The notes under the pieces are model-generated. The model saw nothing but the letters and a program-made list of their open reading frames with translations. It was not told the DNA's origin and searched no databases. The translations under genes were made by a program, and so were the position numbers. Shown here piece after piece: positions 11,421-23,529 of a stretch of 64,000 nucleotides of DNA. The DNA comes from Delphinus delphis (lineage: Eukaryota > Chordata > Mammalia > Artiodactyla > Delphinidae), in assembly GCF_949987515.2 (NCBI RefSeq), contig NC_082698.1, positions 4,484,455 to 4,548,454 on the forward strand, given 5' to 3'. Numbering within the stretch: the stretch's first letter is position 1; the number at the start of each line of letters is the position of its first letter.

Positions 11421-11570
11421 CCGGAACTCCTCCTCCAGCCCGGCCTGGTCGAAGTGGGTGGTGGCGCCGTGCAGTGTCTGCAGGTGTTTCTCCAGGGAGG
11501 ACACGTCCAGCTCGGTGTCCCCGTAGAGGTAGTACTCCAGTAAGGCTTGGTAGATGAACGTGTACTGCAT
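11421..11570 (-). CDS. PTPRE: PTPRE exon linking D1 and D2
   Basis: 150 nt, 50 codons (385-434): MQYTFIYQALLEYYLYGDT ends the D1 fold, followed by the linker ELDVSSLEKHLQTLHGATT and the start of D2 at FDQAGLEEEFR. The acceptor is ccccgcag and the donor CGG|gtaggt. Confidence 0.95.
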
Positions 11571-11846
11571 CTGCGGGGAGACGCAGGTGGGCTCCAAGGG
11601 GGCCCTTCTCTTCTCTTTGTGTAAAGGGAAGGGGGTTTGGGGGCAGAGTCAGATTAATGGCCATTTAAAGCGAGCATCTATGGCCTTGGCAGCGTGAGAG
11701 CGGGCGTCACTGAGGACGTTCTCCCTGCCGGGCACCACTCTGCGTGCACCATCTTGGGGAGAGGGCACACATCCTGAGGCGTCTGGGTTTGCTGTGCGAA
11801 GCTCACACCAGGACGGGCAGCTGGGCCCGAGGAGGGTATTACTCAC

Positions 11847-11982
11847 GTCCGTCTGAACCATCTGAGGCCGCTGATTGCGGATTCTGGACACGAAATCAAA
11901 GACGTCCACCTTCTGCTCGGTGTGTATCATGTCCATCATGGCATCGATCACTATGAAGGTGCCCGTCCGGCCCACGCCCGCG
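11847..11982 (-). CDS. PTPRE: PTPRE D1 exon ([19 protein letters not shown])
   Basis: 136 nt; completes Ser339 and encodes [18 protein letters not shown] and the Q-loop segment [13 protein letters not shown] (to 384). The P-loop arginine of the CX5R signature is in this exon. The acceptor is ccccaag and the donor GAC|gtgagt. D2 exon 2895-3030 has the same length and phase, another trace of the domain duplication. Confidence 0.95.
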
Positions 11983-14900
11983 CTTGGGGAGAAAGAAAGA
12001 CGCCAAGTCGTGAGTCACATTTCCCCGAAATGAACGACGGGGCCTCGGAACACGCCTGCAGTCTGGACCGGAGGACACCCCGCCCTCCACAGAGACTTCC
12101 ACTTCATCCCTGAATGCAAACTTTCCTCGGTTAATAAGGAGCAAATCCACGCGAGGCCACCAGAGGGCACCACAGTCTTAGTGAAAAGACGTCAAATCTC
12201 TCCCTCTGCCTGGAAATTGTGTCCTAAGCCTCGGGTGAGTTGTACAGGTAATTTTTCCTCTATTATCAAATGTCATCTTCCCCTTCTCACTTGTGTAACT
12301 GGATTTTTAATTGTCATGCTTGATATGGTTTTTCCAGGCTCTTCATAAGAGTGGAGAACCCCAGGCCAGGTCTGCTGGCCCTGGAGCCAAGGTCATGCAA
12401 ATGGGGGCTCTGTCTGGGATCCCAGCCCTCACCTCCAGGCTGGCTGGGGCCAGCTGGTCCTTAGGGGCTCCACGGAGAGGTCTCCCGCCTCAGGAAGCTG
12501 CCCGATTCCATTCCTGCGTTCCGGTTTCCTTCCCACCCAGCGCTGTCCCCGCAGTAGTCTCTGGACATCTTCCCCACCACCACCCCACCTGTCTCATCTA
12601 GACGCCCACCAGCCAGTGCAGGCCGTCCATATGTGTCTCCCCAACACCCAGGGCTCAGGGGGCACACAAACGGACTCAGCCAACATCCGCTGGACGAATA
12701 AACCCCAATGGCCCAGACTCATATGTGCGGCGTCGACCAGAACTGCACGTGGCGGCCCAGGCATCTGTCGGGTTAGTTGGCCGAACGGGGCTTTCCCCCT
12801 CTGGCCCCTGCAGCCCCAGTGACCTTTTAAACGAAAAGGCTCACAACTTAATGAATGAAGTCCCCCAGCCTGTTCCTCTTTTTGGGGAGAGGGTGGTACC
12901 GCTCTTTCCAGACCATTAGTCTCCAGAATGGTGCTAGGACAGACAGTGAAGCCCCTCGCCCTTGGAAGGACTCCCCGCTCATCACACCGAGGGGAGGGGA
13001 AGCGGGCGAGACAGGAGAGGCCCCTTCGGGAGCCTTGGTTCTTCACAAACGCAAAGTAAGAGAAAATCATCAGGTGCAGGACCAGTTAAAGGCGCCCCAC
13101 CCAACAGGTCAGCGGTAAGGACCAGGAAATAGAGGACTGGAGGCCCAGGTGCACGCGGGGCAGAGGGCAGGGGAGCACCTGGGAGCGGGGAAAGCGACGG
13201 TTCCAAGAGGAAAGGCCCCGGGCCCGGCGCTCTTTCCCTCCTGGGCCCTGGATGCTGGTGCAGAGCTCACAGCCCTAGCTAGAGACCCTCCCTGCTGTTT
13301 GTACAGGGCCCGCAGGCAGGCAGTGGGTTCTTTTTAAGGGATTAAGGGGGAGACGTTGAGGGTGAGTGTGGGAGAGAGAAGGAAATCGAGAAACCTCCCA
13401 CCCCCAGGCGATGCACATACTGGAGCCCCAGGAGACCCCGTGTGAAGATGAACGTGGAGGAATGAGGAGGTCTGGTCCGCCCCCCGCCCCGAGACCGGAG
13501 GCTGCCAGCCCACGGGAGCCTCTTCCCTGTTCCAGGGGGGACTCTGGCTGGCCTGAACTCCTGGTGGGAACTGCTGTCACCACGTGACCCCCTGCAGGCA
13601 GCACCCAGACCACCCAACTGCCTGCAGGGGAACTCAGCTCTGCAGGGAAGCAGACCCCGAGAGAAGGGCTTCCCTTCCATGCACACAAAAACGCGGGGGC
13701 AGAGCAGAGCACAGAGCAGCAGGGAGGGCCAGGACCTGCACTGGCGGCACGGAAATAAAGCATTACCCCGAGAGACTACTTCTGTGTTCAATGGCAAAGG
13801 CTGAGATTCACAGCCACAGGGGAACCAAGGATGGAAACCAAGATGAAGGGCAAATGCACCTGCTGGGGGCACCTGTGGTGAGGGAGAGGGGAGCAGGGGA
13901 GGGCCGCATACTGAGTTTTCACACGCACGGTGGATCGAGAGGCATCAGAAGAGAACAGCACTGAACAGCTGCCCGCAGCCACCCCTGATGCCACAGAGGC
14001 TGCTTCTTCATCCCCTGCCCTCCAGAGCACAGCCGGGGGCCTCCTGCAGCTGACGGGAACTGAGCACATAGCTCCCTGCCAGCCGCTGCTCCAGCGAAGG
14101 GCCCTTCAAACTCTCCACCCGATGACACGCTGCCGGCGTCGACCCCACCGATTCGGCTACGCGGGCCCGCATCTCTGCGGGGTTTCTCAGAAATCCCCGT
14201 GCAGGAACCCAGGCCTGTGGCCCGGCTGTCCAGGCTTGAGGAGGAAGGGCCCTGCTCACTGGGTGTCACGCTGACTGGACACTGGTTTCCAGCTGTTAAA
14301 GACAGGGCCGTTCTGAGCATCACAACCCTGCCAGGGGCCAAAGGCACCTGCACCTAGTGACACAGGTGCTCTGAACCTGCCACACGGGTGTTCGGCAGAA
14401 ATGGCTTCCAGGGCGTCTGAGAACAGGGGCTGCCGCCTCGAGGGGGCCAAGCGGGGCTCGACCATGTCCCACCCCCTCCAGTGCAGCTGCTGGGAGGAGC
14501 GTGCAGGGCCAGGTAACGGGACTCTTACAGGTGTCACCTCACCTGATGTGTAGTTGCTCAGCTCCCAGGTGCAGATCCAGGATTCCATCCCCGGCCAGGA
14601 CGCCAGGCGCTCCCCCCCGCCCCAGTGACCCCCAAACCTCCCAGCCTAGGCAATGAGGGGCACAGCAGAAGCCCCTGGGCTGGGGCAGAGAAAAGATCTG
14701 GCCAGCACCTTCGGGTTCTGACCGTGCATCCACCAAAGAATGAGAAGCATGGCTGGGGAACGTTCTCATCTTTGTGCCTTTGTCTTAAAAAACAACACAT
14801 GCACACGCCAGCCGGCCCCCCAGAAGTCCAAGGCCTTCTCATGACCGTGATTTTCGTGTTCGAAGCCGAACTGCATTTAGTCATGAGCTACAGAGGGGGT

Positions 14901-15494
14901 GGATTTGAGCCCTGACGCTATGGCTTGGGGAGCTCAGAGCAAATAAGAGCTCAGCGTGAGAACAACCAGAGGACGTCCCGGTATGCAGAGGGAGAGGGGA
15001 ACATGCTCTGGGAGAAGCAATCACTTCATAACCTGCTCTTCCATCACCTTAGTTGCTGCGGCTGTAACTGCAGCCCCTCCGAGGCTGTCCTCCCCGTCAC
15101 AGACGCGGAGACCTCTGCTGAGAGAGGTCAGGTGGACCCCCTATAGAAGCACGGTTTCCAACTCTGTTCCTGGAGGTGACCTGAGGGTCCCCGGGGGGTG
15201 AATGGCAGAGTTCCACCCCCACCACCAACCTGGGCCTCTCGGCTCTGTGTGGTCCCAACATCAGGCTTTCTCCCCAGGTGGCACTGAGGAAAGGGCTCCG
15301 CCGCCCCGGATGGGGACTATCCCTCCAGCTCTTGCCCTGAGGGATTCTCTGAGCTGCACCCGGTATCTGGGAGGTGCCTTCACATCGCCCCTGCTGCCCC
15401 TCTGCCCACCCGGCTCTCCGTCCCCTGGTGATTTTCCCAGGAGGGCCTGAGTCCTCCCCGGAGGGCCTGCCCCGTGGCCCCGCCCCGCACGTAC
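11983..15494 (-). other. PTPRE intron 10
   Basis: 3.5 kb of GC-rich sequence with no recognised repeat or exon. Long open frames on both strands (for example 13275-13872) have no splice or homology support. Confidence 0.75.
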
Positions 15495-15658
15495 CTGCAG
15501 TGGACCACGACGGGCCCGGCGTGCGTGGGGTTGAGTGTCCTCACTTTCTTCAGGAACTTGAGCATCCCGATGGGGGTGAAGGGCACTCCGAAGTCGGGCC
15601 AGCTGGTGAAGTGCAGCTGGCAGACGAGCCGAGGGGCTTTGCAGCCGTCGGGGAGCTG
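15495..15658 (-). CDS. PTPRE: PTPRE D1 exon with WPD loop and catalytic cysteine
   Basis: 164 nt; residues 285-338 plus two bases. It includes [16 protein letters not shown] (WPD general-acid loop, Asp306) and ends [10 protein letters not shown], where Cys338 is the nucleophile; the signature loop [10 protein letters not shown] spans the next splice junction. The donor is GCAG|gtacgt. The acceptor is a tandem NAGNAG (cagcag), with the first AG giving the human-like QLPDG. Confidence 0.95.
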
Positions 15659-16206
15659 CTGCGGGGATGCACGGAGGTGTGAGCAGGTGGGCGGCCCCTG
15701 CGCCTCCCCAGCATCACGCTCTGAGAATGCTAGCTTGGGGTCCCCCTCTGCCATCCAGGCGTGGGCAGCCATGGGTACGGGTGCAGGGAGGGGCCCATCA
15801 GCGAAGGCTGGACGCCCCAGAGTGAGAGACCCTGATTCTTACTGCCGGCTCTGGACACAGCACCGTGGCAGCAGGGGCAGCAGAGCAGGACCCACGGTCA
15901 CCTGTCCCAGGACCAGGCCAGGCCAGGCCCCAGACAGCCAGATACATCCCTACAGATGGCCCCAGGGCTCATGGACCCCGCTGGGAAGCAGGGTGGCTGC
16001 ATCCCAGGGGGCTTAGCTTTTATGCCTGTGTAACTACCAACAGCAGAAGCTTTCACTCTCATAAGCATCTTAATTTTCGGGGAAAAGATGTGGTTGGTCT
16101 ACCCTCGGGAGACCCCTCCACCCCACGCCTCAAAGCCTCTCTCAGATTTTATTACCCAGAACCCAGGTTTGGTTCTCTGCCCAAAGCCATAAGGTGTACT
16201 GGGAAG

Positions 16207-16255
<49 letters not shown>

Positions 16256-16907
16256 GGGGAGGCAAGCAGGCCGACAGTAAGAACGATGAAGCTCATCCTC
16301 TTTCCTTTTTTGCTGTGGTTTCTCAGAATCTCAGACTCTTATTTTGTAATCTGACTACACCCCTCACTCTACCTTCGATTCCTGATGACACGACCTTCTG
16401 TCTTTTCTGGGTTTTTTTAATCTCTTAAACCTCTACTTCATCTGCCTTGAATACAGGTATCTATTGAAGACTGCCTTAAATCCTTTCTGGGAAGGAAGGA
16501 TTAGCAGGAAATCAGTGGGAAAACTAATGAGGTGTTTCAGATATAATTTTGAAACTGCTAAAAAAACCTCACCTCACCATTCCAGCGTGTGAAATGACAC
16601 TGTGTCACTGAGTGGGGACCCCCATGCCCCCCCCCCCACTGACTCGACTTCCTCCACCCAGAAAGGTCCCTGGGAGCCAGGAACATCCGGTACTGACTCA
16701 AGGCCCACGTGCACCTGTCTGCCATCTGCCCTGCAGACTCACCGCCTGGGCCCACTAACGACCGTCCCACATCCCCGCCCAGCGCTTCCTCCAGCCTCAT
16801 CCTCCACTCGTGAGAGCCGCGGGCAAAGCGCTTCCTATTATAAACGTAGACGGGTATTTACTCCCTACCCTGCTTCTCCAGAAAAGTCCAGGATGTAACG
16901 TGCTTAC
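15659..16907 (-). other. PTPRE intron 9
   Basis: Contains the GT microsatellite at 16207-16252 and a C run at 16627-16639. Otherwise unremarkable. Confidence 0.75.
16207..16252. repeat. (GT)n microsatellite
   Basis: About 22 uninterrupted GT units. Confidence 0.97.
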
Positions 16908-17027
16908 GGACTGAATGCAGAACTTCCGGATGGTATAATCCACCAGGACCACGCAATCCTCCACACACACCCGGATGCTTCCGTAGGTCCAGCAGCCCTG
17001 GTCCGGCCAGTACTGATAGCACTTCTC
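16908..17027 (-). CDS. PTPRE: PTPRE D1 exon ([16 protein letters not shown])
   Basis: 120 nt, exactly 40 codons (245-284), [19 protein letters not shown] through [11 protein letters not shown]. The acceptor is ccacgcag and the donor TCC|gtaagc. Ser284 is Pro in the human protein as I remember it. Both ends are phase 0. Confidence 0.95.
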
Positions 17028-17149
17028 CTGCGTGGAACAATTGAACAGAAACAATAGGTCTGTGGGGACTTTTGAGCACCTCGTCGCCCCCTCCTAGGCC
17101 ATGGCCACAAGGCCTCACACACACCAGCTTCCCGTGAAACAGTCCTCAG

Positions 17150-17300
17150 CTGGGGAAGTGTGTTTCCATCTTATCAATGGGGAAACTGAGGCCACACAGC
17201 TGATGAATGGCAGGGCTGAGACCAGGATCGGACCATTTCCAGTTCATGTCTCATTCACTCATCCACTCGCTAACCCCACACGTCGACCGAACCGTCTGGC
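17150..17300 (+). mobile_element. MIR SINE fragment
   Basis: ggggaaactgaggccacaca, gctgatgaatggcagggctgagaccagg is the conserved MIR core and its flank. Confidence 0.7.
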
Positions 17301-18783
17301 TGAGTTGCTCCCTGCAGAGCCGGGGACCAGAGCAGAAGTGGCCTCACCTGGGAGGGGCCGCCCTAAGCCCTGGAGGACCACGTGCTCCCCAAACACTACC
17401 TGTCGCACTCAGCGGGTCGTTTTTCCTGCCCAGCACTAAGGACGAACTAAATTTGCATCCCACCCATCCTCTGTGGGAGAGTCACGAGCCTGTGGTCAGC
17501 TGAACATTCCTAATTTTTCTCCAGCCGGGAGGAGCCCGATGTGGGAATTTGCGGAGCAGGCGCGCGGTCACGGAGAGGCCCTTCCTTTGCCTTCCCTCCC
17601 CCCGAACTACCACAGGGCCACAGGAGAGGGTGGGGATGGGGCCTCCGGCCCCTGATCCCAGGTTGTCCTCCTACAAGGAGGACCTGAAGGCATGAGGCCT
17701 GCCTAAGGGGGAGACACCAGCTCCACAGCCACGGGAGAGGCCCTGGGGTCAGCAAGCCGTTTACCTTGCAAACTGCCCACAGGCCACAGCTGTCGAGTCA
17801 CTAATAATCTTATAAAACAAGAGTCAGCTGGCATTCACCAGTGCCCAGAGCTTGTGTGATGACACCCACCAGACAACATCCCCTTCACGGCCTGGGCCCG
17901 GGTGACTCGGAAGGGACCCCGAGGAGAAACCAAGCCCTGAAGGTCCTGGTTCGGGACGGTCTTGGCCTCCTAGGGACCCTCCAGAGATTCTCACTTTGAC
18001 AAACTCTCACTCGGGGATCTGAGGGCTGTTTCTCAGGCCCCCAGAAGGCTCAGTGTGTGCACTGTTTCCACGCCCTCGGCCTCCCGTCTACATGGCGGGT
18101 GCCGTCCCCTCCCTCCCATCAGATCATGAGATGCCAGAGCAGCTACATTTCGCAACGTCAAGTCAGGATGTTGAAGCCAGGGAGACCACAGCAGAAGTGT
18201 AAGAGATGAAGAAAAAGGGAACTCTATTGAGAAATGATTTCATCTGAAACGGTGAAAATCAAGACACAGAAGCAGGCCAGCTCTGAGTCACAGAGACAGA
18301 AAAATGCAGTAGGATCTTTCTGTAGAGAAAGATGGAGGGAAAATGTCAAGTAACGTAGCAACAGGATCACTGATGGGGGAGCTGGGGGTGTCTTCTGAGT
18401 CCCACCGCTTCTGCACTGGGCTCGTTGTGTCTCATGTTTATAAACGAGCCCCCAGAAGCCTGGTCCCAGGGGACAGCTGGTCCCAGGGGACACGGGGCTC
18501 CAGGTCAGCCTCCTCTTCTAGGGCCAGGTCCTGCCGCAGCTGCCCAGAGCGTGGGGACACCTCCCGTGCAGCCACCCTCCACCCCCACCCCCCCGGGGCC
18601 GTGCCCCTGCCCGGGAACCCCCTGCTTCCTCCCCTTTCCGGTGAGAGAGGAAGGCCAGGGCAGGATTCACACACAGAAGGCTGGCCCTCCCCAGCCCCGT
18701 CCCAGCTCCCTGGAAAACAAAAGAAAACCCCTCTCCTCTCCCCGACCCGAAAGTGTGTGTGGAGCCTCTTCCGGTGCTTTTTT

Positions 18784-19296
18784 TTTTCATCTTTATTGGA
18801 GTATAATTGCTTTACAATGGTGTGTTAGTTTCTGCTTTATAACAAAGTAAATCAGTTATACATATACATGTGTTCCCATATCTCTTCCCTCTTACGTCTC
18901 CCCTCCCACCCTCCTTATCCCACCCCTCTAGGTGGTCACAAAGCACCGAGCTGATCTCCCTGTGCTATGCGGCTGCTTCCCACTAGCTATCTACCTTATG
19001 TTTGGTAGTGTATATATGTCCATGCCACTCTCTCACTTTGTCACAGCTTACCCTTCCCCCTCCCCATATCCCCAACTTCATTCTCTAATAGGTCTGTGTC
19101 TTTATTCCTGTCCTACCCCTAGGTTCTTCATGACATTTTTTTTCTTAAATTCCATATATATGTGTTAGCATACGGTATTTGTCTTTCTCTTTCTGACTTA
19201 CTTCACTCTGTATGACAGACTCTAGGTCTATCCACCTCATTACAAATAGCTCAATTTCGTTTCTTTTTATGGCTGAGTGATATTCCATTGTATGCA
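18784..19296 (-). mobile_element. L1 3' end (minus), 3' half of an inverted insertion
   Basis: Reading the minus strand, this is an L1 3' UTR ending in poly-A (T run 18778-18786 on plus), with actttgttataaagcagaaac and caatggaatatcactcagcc landmarks. It abuts 19297-19611 in the opposite orientation. Confidence 0.88.
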
Positions 19297-19611
19297 CAAC
19301 CTGCCAAGACTGAATCATGAAGAAATAGAAAATATGAACAGACCAATCACAAGCACTGAAATTGAAACTGATTAAAAATCTTCCAACAAACAAAAGCCCA
19401 GGACCAGATGGCTTCACAGGCGAATTCTATCAAACATTTAGAGAAGAGCTAACACCTATCCTTCTCAAACTCTTGCAAAATATAGCAGAGGGAGGAACAC
19501 TCCCAAACTCAATCTACGAGGCCACCATCACCACGATACCAAAACCAGACAAGGATGTAACAAAGAAAGAAAACTACAGGCCAATATCACTGATGAACAT
19601 AGATGCAAAAA
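19297..19611 (+). mobile_element. L1 ORF2 reverse-transcriptase fragment, inverted 5' half
   Basis: Open frame from 19362 encodes L1 ORF2 ([17 protein letters not shown], then [23 protein letters not shown]), the thumb-side RT motifs of LINE-1. It is truncated at both ends and not a functional gene. Together with 18784-19296 it forms one insertion flanked by tccggtgctttttt (18770-18783 and 19612-19625). Confidence 0.88.
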
Positions 19612-20079
19612 TCCGGTGCTTTTTTGGGCGGAACCAATTAGTGTTGGTGGCGGCCGCTAGGGCTGCCCCGCCTGCCACCTGGCCTCCCCACCCCTGCCCC
19701 AGCTGAGCTCCCCACGGCCTGTCACTTCCATCTCAACCGGCAGCCCCGCCCTCCAGCCCGGGCCCCAGCCAAGCTGCCTGGGCTTCGCTAGGGACAGGCC
19801 AGCCAGCCCCAGGCCAGTGCGTGATGATGGAGCGCAGGGCGCGGGGTCGGGGGAATCAGTGCCTCTGGGCCCGTGCCTGGCCGAGTGCCAGGACACGCAG
19901 ACCCTGGGAAGAGGCCAGCAGGACAGACGTCTCTCGCCAGGCTGGGTCTTCCTCTTGGCCTGCTCGCGCCCACCCTCGTGCTGGCCCTCACGCTGCAATC
20001 TGCGAGAAGAACAGTCTCCCTGCCGCCAATGTCCGTGCCTCCAGCTCCCAATTCTTTCCTTCTGGAGAGCGAGCGAGAG

Positions 20080-20530
20080 CTCACTTCCTAAAGCACAGGC
20101 CCCTGCTTACTGCTGAGAAACCCGCCGAGGGCCTCCACTGCCCACCTGTCTCAGCCCAACGTTCAAGCCCCAAGCCCCGGTTCCCTGGTGCATCTGTAGC
20201 CGCTCTGTCCCCCGTGTGGGCGTCCTGGTTCTGGGTCCAGCACATTGCTCCCGGCCTTGCGAACACACCTCCCCGCCCCAGTGCCTCTCTCCAGCTGCAT
20301 CCGATGCAGTCCCTCCCCTCACCAGCCCAGTCTTTGAGACCCAGCGACACCATCACCCCCTAAATGAGCCCTCCTGCCCCGGTCCTAGCCCAGGACCCAC
20401 GGGGGGCCGCCCCTCCTCTCCTCCACACCCCCAGAGCCACAATCGTGCTGTGTCCCGTTTATCCCACAGGGGTCTGTTTCCCTTTGGCTAAAGAGTGAGT
20501 GACTCCCAGGCATGAGAATGCCCCGGCGTC
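20080..20530 (+). mobile_element. L2-like LINE 3' fragment
   Basis: Pattern of C/T-rich sequence with cccacctgtctcagcccaacg, ccagtgcctctctcc and a tail with ccccctcctc and gtgagtgactccc resembles the L2 3' region. Diverged, so the call is tentative. Confidence 0.4.
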
Positions 20531-21289
20531 TCTGCACCCTCAGCCTGGCCTTGCCTTCCGGGTGGCCCGTCCCTCCCGCTGTCCCCGTTACTCTCCTTTA
20601 TATTTTCTGTCATCTCCTGACATAATCTACATTCACGTGCTCTCCGCTTGGCGCCAGCCCCCGTCAGTGGAATAGAAATTGCGTGAGGGGTCTGCCGGGC
20701 GGCTGACGACATGCACCCCACCTGGGGCAGCCCTGTCCAGGAGACAGAGGCCAACGCGTACCCGTCTCCGTAGGAAATGAACCAGCTTAACCTAGAGATT
20801 TCAAGTTCTTATAATGTACATGCATTACATAATTACCATAATTAGAAACAGCTAATTAAACACACTGACACGACAAATCAATATTACTTCAATACACCTT
20901 GTTTTTTCAAATGCATTTCTCTGGTCTGAGTAATACACGGGAAATCATTTTTTTTATGGTCTGAGGCTCCACACATTATATGTCCAACATACTAAAGACC
21001 TCTATATTAAAATCCATCACTCCCACCGTGGAGTAGCCCACCAGGGATGACCCTCAGCTGAAAGAAGAAACTTCTGCATCATTTTTACATCATAGTCTAA
21101 GACAGTGAGATCCTTGGAACACAGAGAATTTATTTCAAAATAAAAAGGCTGTGAGCCACTGGGTGTTTCTTCTCTTCTGCAGTGATAAGCAGCGGGGGGA
21201 GCGGGGAGAGAAAGGAAAGGGAAGTGGTAAGCACACCCCCAGCAAAGCAGCTGAGAAGGAAGTGCCCGTGACTCAGAGGCTGGACTCAC

Positions 21290-21387
21290 CTCTTTCCTTT
21301 CTTTCAGGTTCGTCAACATGACGATGGTTGCAGACTTCTGCTCCCAGATCATCCTCCAGAAATCATTCACTGTCTCCTGTTTAGGGC
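21290..21387 (-). CDS. PTPRE: PTPRE D1 exon ([19 protein letters not shown])
   Basis: 98 nt; residues 212-244, containing [18 protein letters not shown], a core conserved PTP motif, and NLKERKE. The acceptor is gctcacag and the donor GAG|gtgagt. Phase 0 at the end. Confidence 0.95.
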
Positions 21388-21770
21388 CTGTGAGCAGACG
21401 ATGGTCCCAAAGTCAGACCGAGAGGTCGCTGCGAGCCCCAGGCCTGTGGCCCTGGCCCTCAGGCCCCGGGAACGGCTCCCCCACCCGCCCCGAGGAAGGG
21501 GGTGATGGGCCTGCCGGTCCATCTAACACCCTACAGAGTCCCAGAACCGGAGTAGGTGGCAGCCTCTCCACTCTGTCCTACCACTCCCCCCGATGTCCCG
21601 CTGGGTCTGGGAAATCCTCAGGAGCTAAGGAAGACCCAGCTGGGTGATGATCTTCCCGGGCCATAAAGGCTATTCAAATGGGAGCTGGGTTTCAAGCTGC
21701 CTGTCAAAGTGGTTTGTGGCCACTGGGGTGCTTGTCAAAGCCTCAGAATATGACCCTCCATCCAGAACAG

Positions 21771-21785
21771 AGTGTGTGTGTGTGC

Positions 21786-21862
<77 letters not shown>
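21771..21862. repeat. Compound (GT)n(GA)n microsatellite
   Basis: About 18 GT units (one GC interruption) followed directly by about 26 GA units. Confidence 0.97.
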
Positions 21863-21864
<2 letters not shown>

Positions 21865-22638
21865 CAGGCTGAATGACCCGCGCGCCATGTCTAACCCCCC
21901 TTCCTCTGAAAACATCTCATCTTCTGGCTGCCCTGACAGCCAGTAACGCTGTCCAGTGAGATGTGGGCTGAAGTCCCTGGGGAGGGGATCTGAACAAAAG
22001 ACAAAGTGTCCCTGGAAGAAAGTCCTCTGCCCATTGCCCTCTTTCCTGCCTTATTAGGGACACAGTGCCTCGAGGTGCAGAAGGCCATGTTGTGACCCTG
22101 AGGATGACACCATGGAGGGCGGAGAGGTATAAAAGAGGCCCCTCTCCCCTGAGCTGCCGCCCCGGCCCTGCGCTGCTTCCCCGGATGTCTGCTTATAAGA
22201 ACGAAAAAGACATTTCTATTGGTGTCAGCTGGTGTTTGTCAGGTTTTCTGACATTTAAAGCTGGGCCTATTCCTGAGGGACGGTGGGCGTACGTGTATCG
22301 CCCTATTTTTCAAGGAATGTGCATTTAGGATGTTGATCTACACTGAATTTTGGGACCCACAGCTCTAAAGACCCTTGCTGAGGAGTCAGAACGTCCAGGA
22401 AACCTAGTTTTAGCTCCCATGACACCCAACCGCACCAGTACTGGCTCCTGGGGATGCAACCCCTGGGCAGATGGACGAGATGCTGGATTGAAAGTAATCC
22501 CCAAACCCGACAACTTGGAAGCCACGTAGAGCTTCGCCAGCTGAGGGAGGTTCAAGGTTTTCTAACGCAAGTATCGACACGCTGAAGTGGCAACCCAGAC
22601 CACTGGGTGTCTGGGTTTAAATCATGCAGGTGTGGAAA

Positions 22639-22674
22639 CAGCCACGCAATGTGCACATACACATTGCGTGGCTG
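22639..22674. repeat. Perfect 15-bp inverted repeat with 6-nt loop
   Basis: Arms cagccacgcaatgtg (22639-22653) and cacattgcgtggctg (22660-22674) are exact reverse complements around loop cacata. Confidence 0.95.
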
Positions 22675-22824
22675 CATATCTAACATGCCTGTTGTATGAC
22701 AGACGCCCCCAAACGCTCCATGTCTGTCTGCACTGACCACAGACGGGGGGCATATGCTCTCAGAGGTTCCAACTCTTCTGCTCCTTTGAAACCCTGTTCC
22801 TAGGAGGAGTTTCATCACCTCACA

Positions 22825-22980
22825 GTATAATGCTTCTCAAACTCTACTGAGCAGAATGACCTGGGAACGCTGGCCAAAATGCAAATTCAGGGACAGCAGC
22901 AGGTTGGGGGTGGGGCCTGAGCTGCTGCATTTCTGGCCAGCTCGCAGGGGATGGGACACTCCTGGCCAGTGAAGCAGACA
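22825..22980 (-). mobile_element. MER5A-like hAT DNA transposon fragment
   Basis: tgcttctcaaactctactgag, gaatgacctggg, gggggtggggcctgag, tgcatttctggcc follow the MER5A consensus order. Confidence 0.6.
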
Positions 22981-23200
22981 CAGTGAGTGGCAGTGCTGTG
23001 TGAGATTCATGACAGCTTTGAATTCTGTGCTTCGGGAAAGGCTAGACGGACTCTGATCAGCTATGTAAACGGAGCAGCAAACACACGTACAAAAAGCCGA
23101 CATAAACCCTCAGGACGGTTGGTACCGGATAAAGAAGCAATCGCCTTCCACGCCATTTTACCAAAATCATGTTCAGAAAGTAACTTAACAAAAAGCTTAC

Positions 23201-23237
23201 CTTGAGCTGCTATGAATTTATTCTTCTCTTTATAACC
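23201..23237 (-). CDS. PTPRE: PTPRE D1 micro-exon (GYKEKNKFIAAQG)
   Basis: Only 37 nt, encoding GYKEKNKFIAAQ plus the first base of the next Gly. The acceptor is tttctag and the donor CAAG|gtaagc. In D2 the equivalent segment is fused with its downstream neighbour into one 135-nt exon (8632-8766), so an intron was gained here or lost there after the domain duplication. Confidence 0.94.
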
Positions 23238-23472
23238 CTAGAAAAATAAAATCACATTTATAATTTTTCAAAATTATCGTTGTGGAAGGATTTTGTTGTT
23301 GTTAGGAAAATAACACGTATCCATCGTGAAGAATTTGGAAAACACAGAAAAGTACGAAGAAAACTGGCCAGGAATTCCAGAAATAACATGCTATTTTTGT
23401 ATATCCCTCTCCAGTATTTTTTCTGTGAATACCTTCCCAGACACACACACAAGCAAAAACACAGACACACAC

Positions 23473-23529
<57 letters not shown>

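Larger units (their letters stand above)
17028..21289 (-). other. PTPRE intron 8
   Basis: Contains the MIR at 17150, a twin-primed L1 at 18770-19625 and an L2-like stretch at about 20080-20530. The rest (17310-18765, 20560-21289) shows nothing recognisable. Confidence 0.8.
21388..23200 (-). other. PTPRE intron 7
   Basis: Contains the compound GT/GA microsatellite (21771-21862), the perfect hairpin (22639-22674) and a MER5-like fragment (22825-22980). Confidence 0.8.

Noticed and set aside
19362..19706. Plus-strand ORF with reverse-transcriptase motifs as a possible gene or retron
   Set aside because: It is the LINE-1 ORF2 RT segment of a truncated, inverted L1 insertion.
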